Of a stretch of DNA of 64,000 bases, positions 63,101 to 64,000 are shown in pieces. The stretch is from Callaeas wilsoni (taxonomy: Eukaryota > Chordata > Aves > Passeriformes > Callaeidae), in contig VWPU01003241.1 in assembly GCA_013398955.1 (NCBI GenBank), positions 62,001-126,000 of the forward strand, in the 5' to 3' direction. Position 1 is the stretch's first letter; the number at the start of each line of letters is the position of its first letter. A model generated the notes under the pieces. That model was not told the origin of the DNA. It worked only from the letters and a program-made list of their open reading frames with translations, and ran no database searches. The position numbers and the translations under genes were made by a program.

Positions 63101-64000
63101 TATCCAAAGAAGAATCTCCTTTAGAGATCTCAGTCTAATTGATTATAGACCAGTGTGCAAGCACTATTAATAATTTTAATTTAAAAAAAGTTGGGATGAT
63201 TGACTTTTTGCCTCTCAGAAATGCCTGTCCTCACTGTATTTTCTGCTGTCTGAGGTCTCACAGACTTCTGCTGAAGGGAGCACCACACCATTGTATGAAA
63301 GGGAAGACAATCCAATCACCTTGAGATCAAGAAAGTGTTTTCATCTGTTTCAACGGATTTTGTACAAAGCTTCACGGTAAGTGATGTTTATGTATCACAT
63401 TTATGAACGTTTCACCACTTGATTTACGCCTGAAATAAATATGCTTGAACCCTGGCTGTTACACAGCATGAAAAGTATACTACACTGATTTTCTTCTCTC
63501 TTAACATAAATTCTTGCTGGTTATAAGCCTTGTGATATCACTGGTAATATACACATACCTCACTGATGCAGAAGAACGAAGAATGAAACTTACGGACTGA
63601 TTTATGTTAGCTGAGGACAAAACTGGCATGCTTTATTTTGAGAGTTCATATGCAGAAGTTCTCCTCATCTTTAATTAATAAGTCACTTGCATTAAAACAT
63701 TCACCAGAAGAAGCCCCAGAGGAAAATTTGAATAAATCTGTTATTGTTTCTATATCTTAGATGCATAAACATTTGATGATATAAAATCTTCTGGCAATTA
63801 ACATTTAATACAGAGAGTGCTAGTATATTTTCTTTAAATAAAAAACATTGCCGTTATCTTTTAATGATAAACTCACTTAATTTTCTTTTTCATCATATCC
63901 TACCTTATTTCAGGTTATCTTTTTTTAAAAAAAATATTTCTACCATCATTAGCATCAGAAGATACAAGGCATAAACTAAAACATTTTACTTACATTTGCT
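60179..64000. other. Gene-poor interval to window end
   Basis: No gene or transposable element recognised. Two opposing open frames near 62297-62813 (157 and 148 codons) overlap each other almost completely and resemble no known protein; at most one could be real, and probably neither. Confidence 0.55.

Noticed and set aside
1..64000. CRISPR arrays, phage, plasmid or bacterial operons
   Set aside because: No spaced direct repeats, no prokaryotic gene clusters; the sequence is vertebrate-like throughout.

Overview
The window looks like avian nuclear DNA. The evidence is spliced vertebrate-type genes, CpG islands at gene starts, many 5'-truncated CR1 LINE copies in both orientations with characteristic 3' ends, and two avian-type endogenous-retrovirus LTRs. 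The species cannot be named from the sequence alone. There is no sign of bacterial, plasmid or phage DNA, and no CRISPR array, rRNA or tRNA gene was found.

Two protein-coding genes are supported, both on the minus strand in tandem. RRS1 (25352-26440) is an intact intronless 362-codon ribosome-biogenesis factor with a GC-rich promoter, a good ZNF143/THAP11-type site and a poly(A) signal just past the stop. ADHFE1 (coding exons between 22708 and 6018) encodes mitochondrial hydroxyacid-oxoacid transhydrogenase. All 14 coding exons were reconstructed by hand, with GT/AG junctions and consistent phases throughout, giving 465 residues with no frameshift. RRS1 lying upstream of ADHFE1 on the same strand matches the order I recall from human 8q13. 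The two proteins have unrelated jobs (nucleolar 60S assembly; mitochondrial 4-hydroxybutyrate oxidation coupled to 2-oxoglutarate reduction) and are linked by position only.

Layout: 1-6.0 kb is the flank downstream of ADHFE1, with its probable 3'UTR and one CR1 end. 6.0-22.7 kb is ADHFE1, including a CpG-rich patch in its last intron. 22.7-25.2 kb is the spacer carrying the ADHFE1 promoter, two CR1 tails and an odd 27-bp exact duplication. 25.2-26.7 kb is RRS1. 26.7-27.6 kb is a CR1 split by a 473-bp solo LTR with a 6-bp target duplication. From 27.6 kb to the end is a gene-poor interval with further CR1 copies, a second LTR, a GC-rich repeat pair in opposite orientation and simple-sequence tracts. 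I recognise no protein-coding exon there.

No novel multi-gene system is evident. The items most worth a second look are the 27-bp duplication at the ADHFE1 promoter, the intronic CpG patch, the nested LTR-in-CR1 beside the RRS1 promoter, and the unclassified inverted repeat pair.
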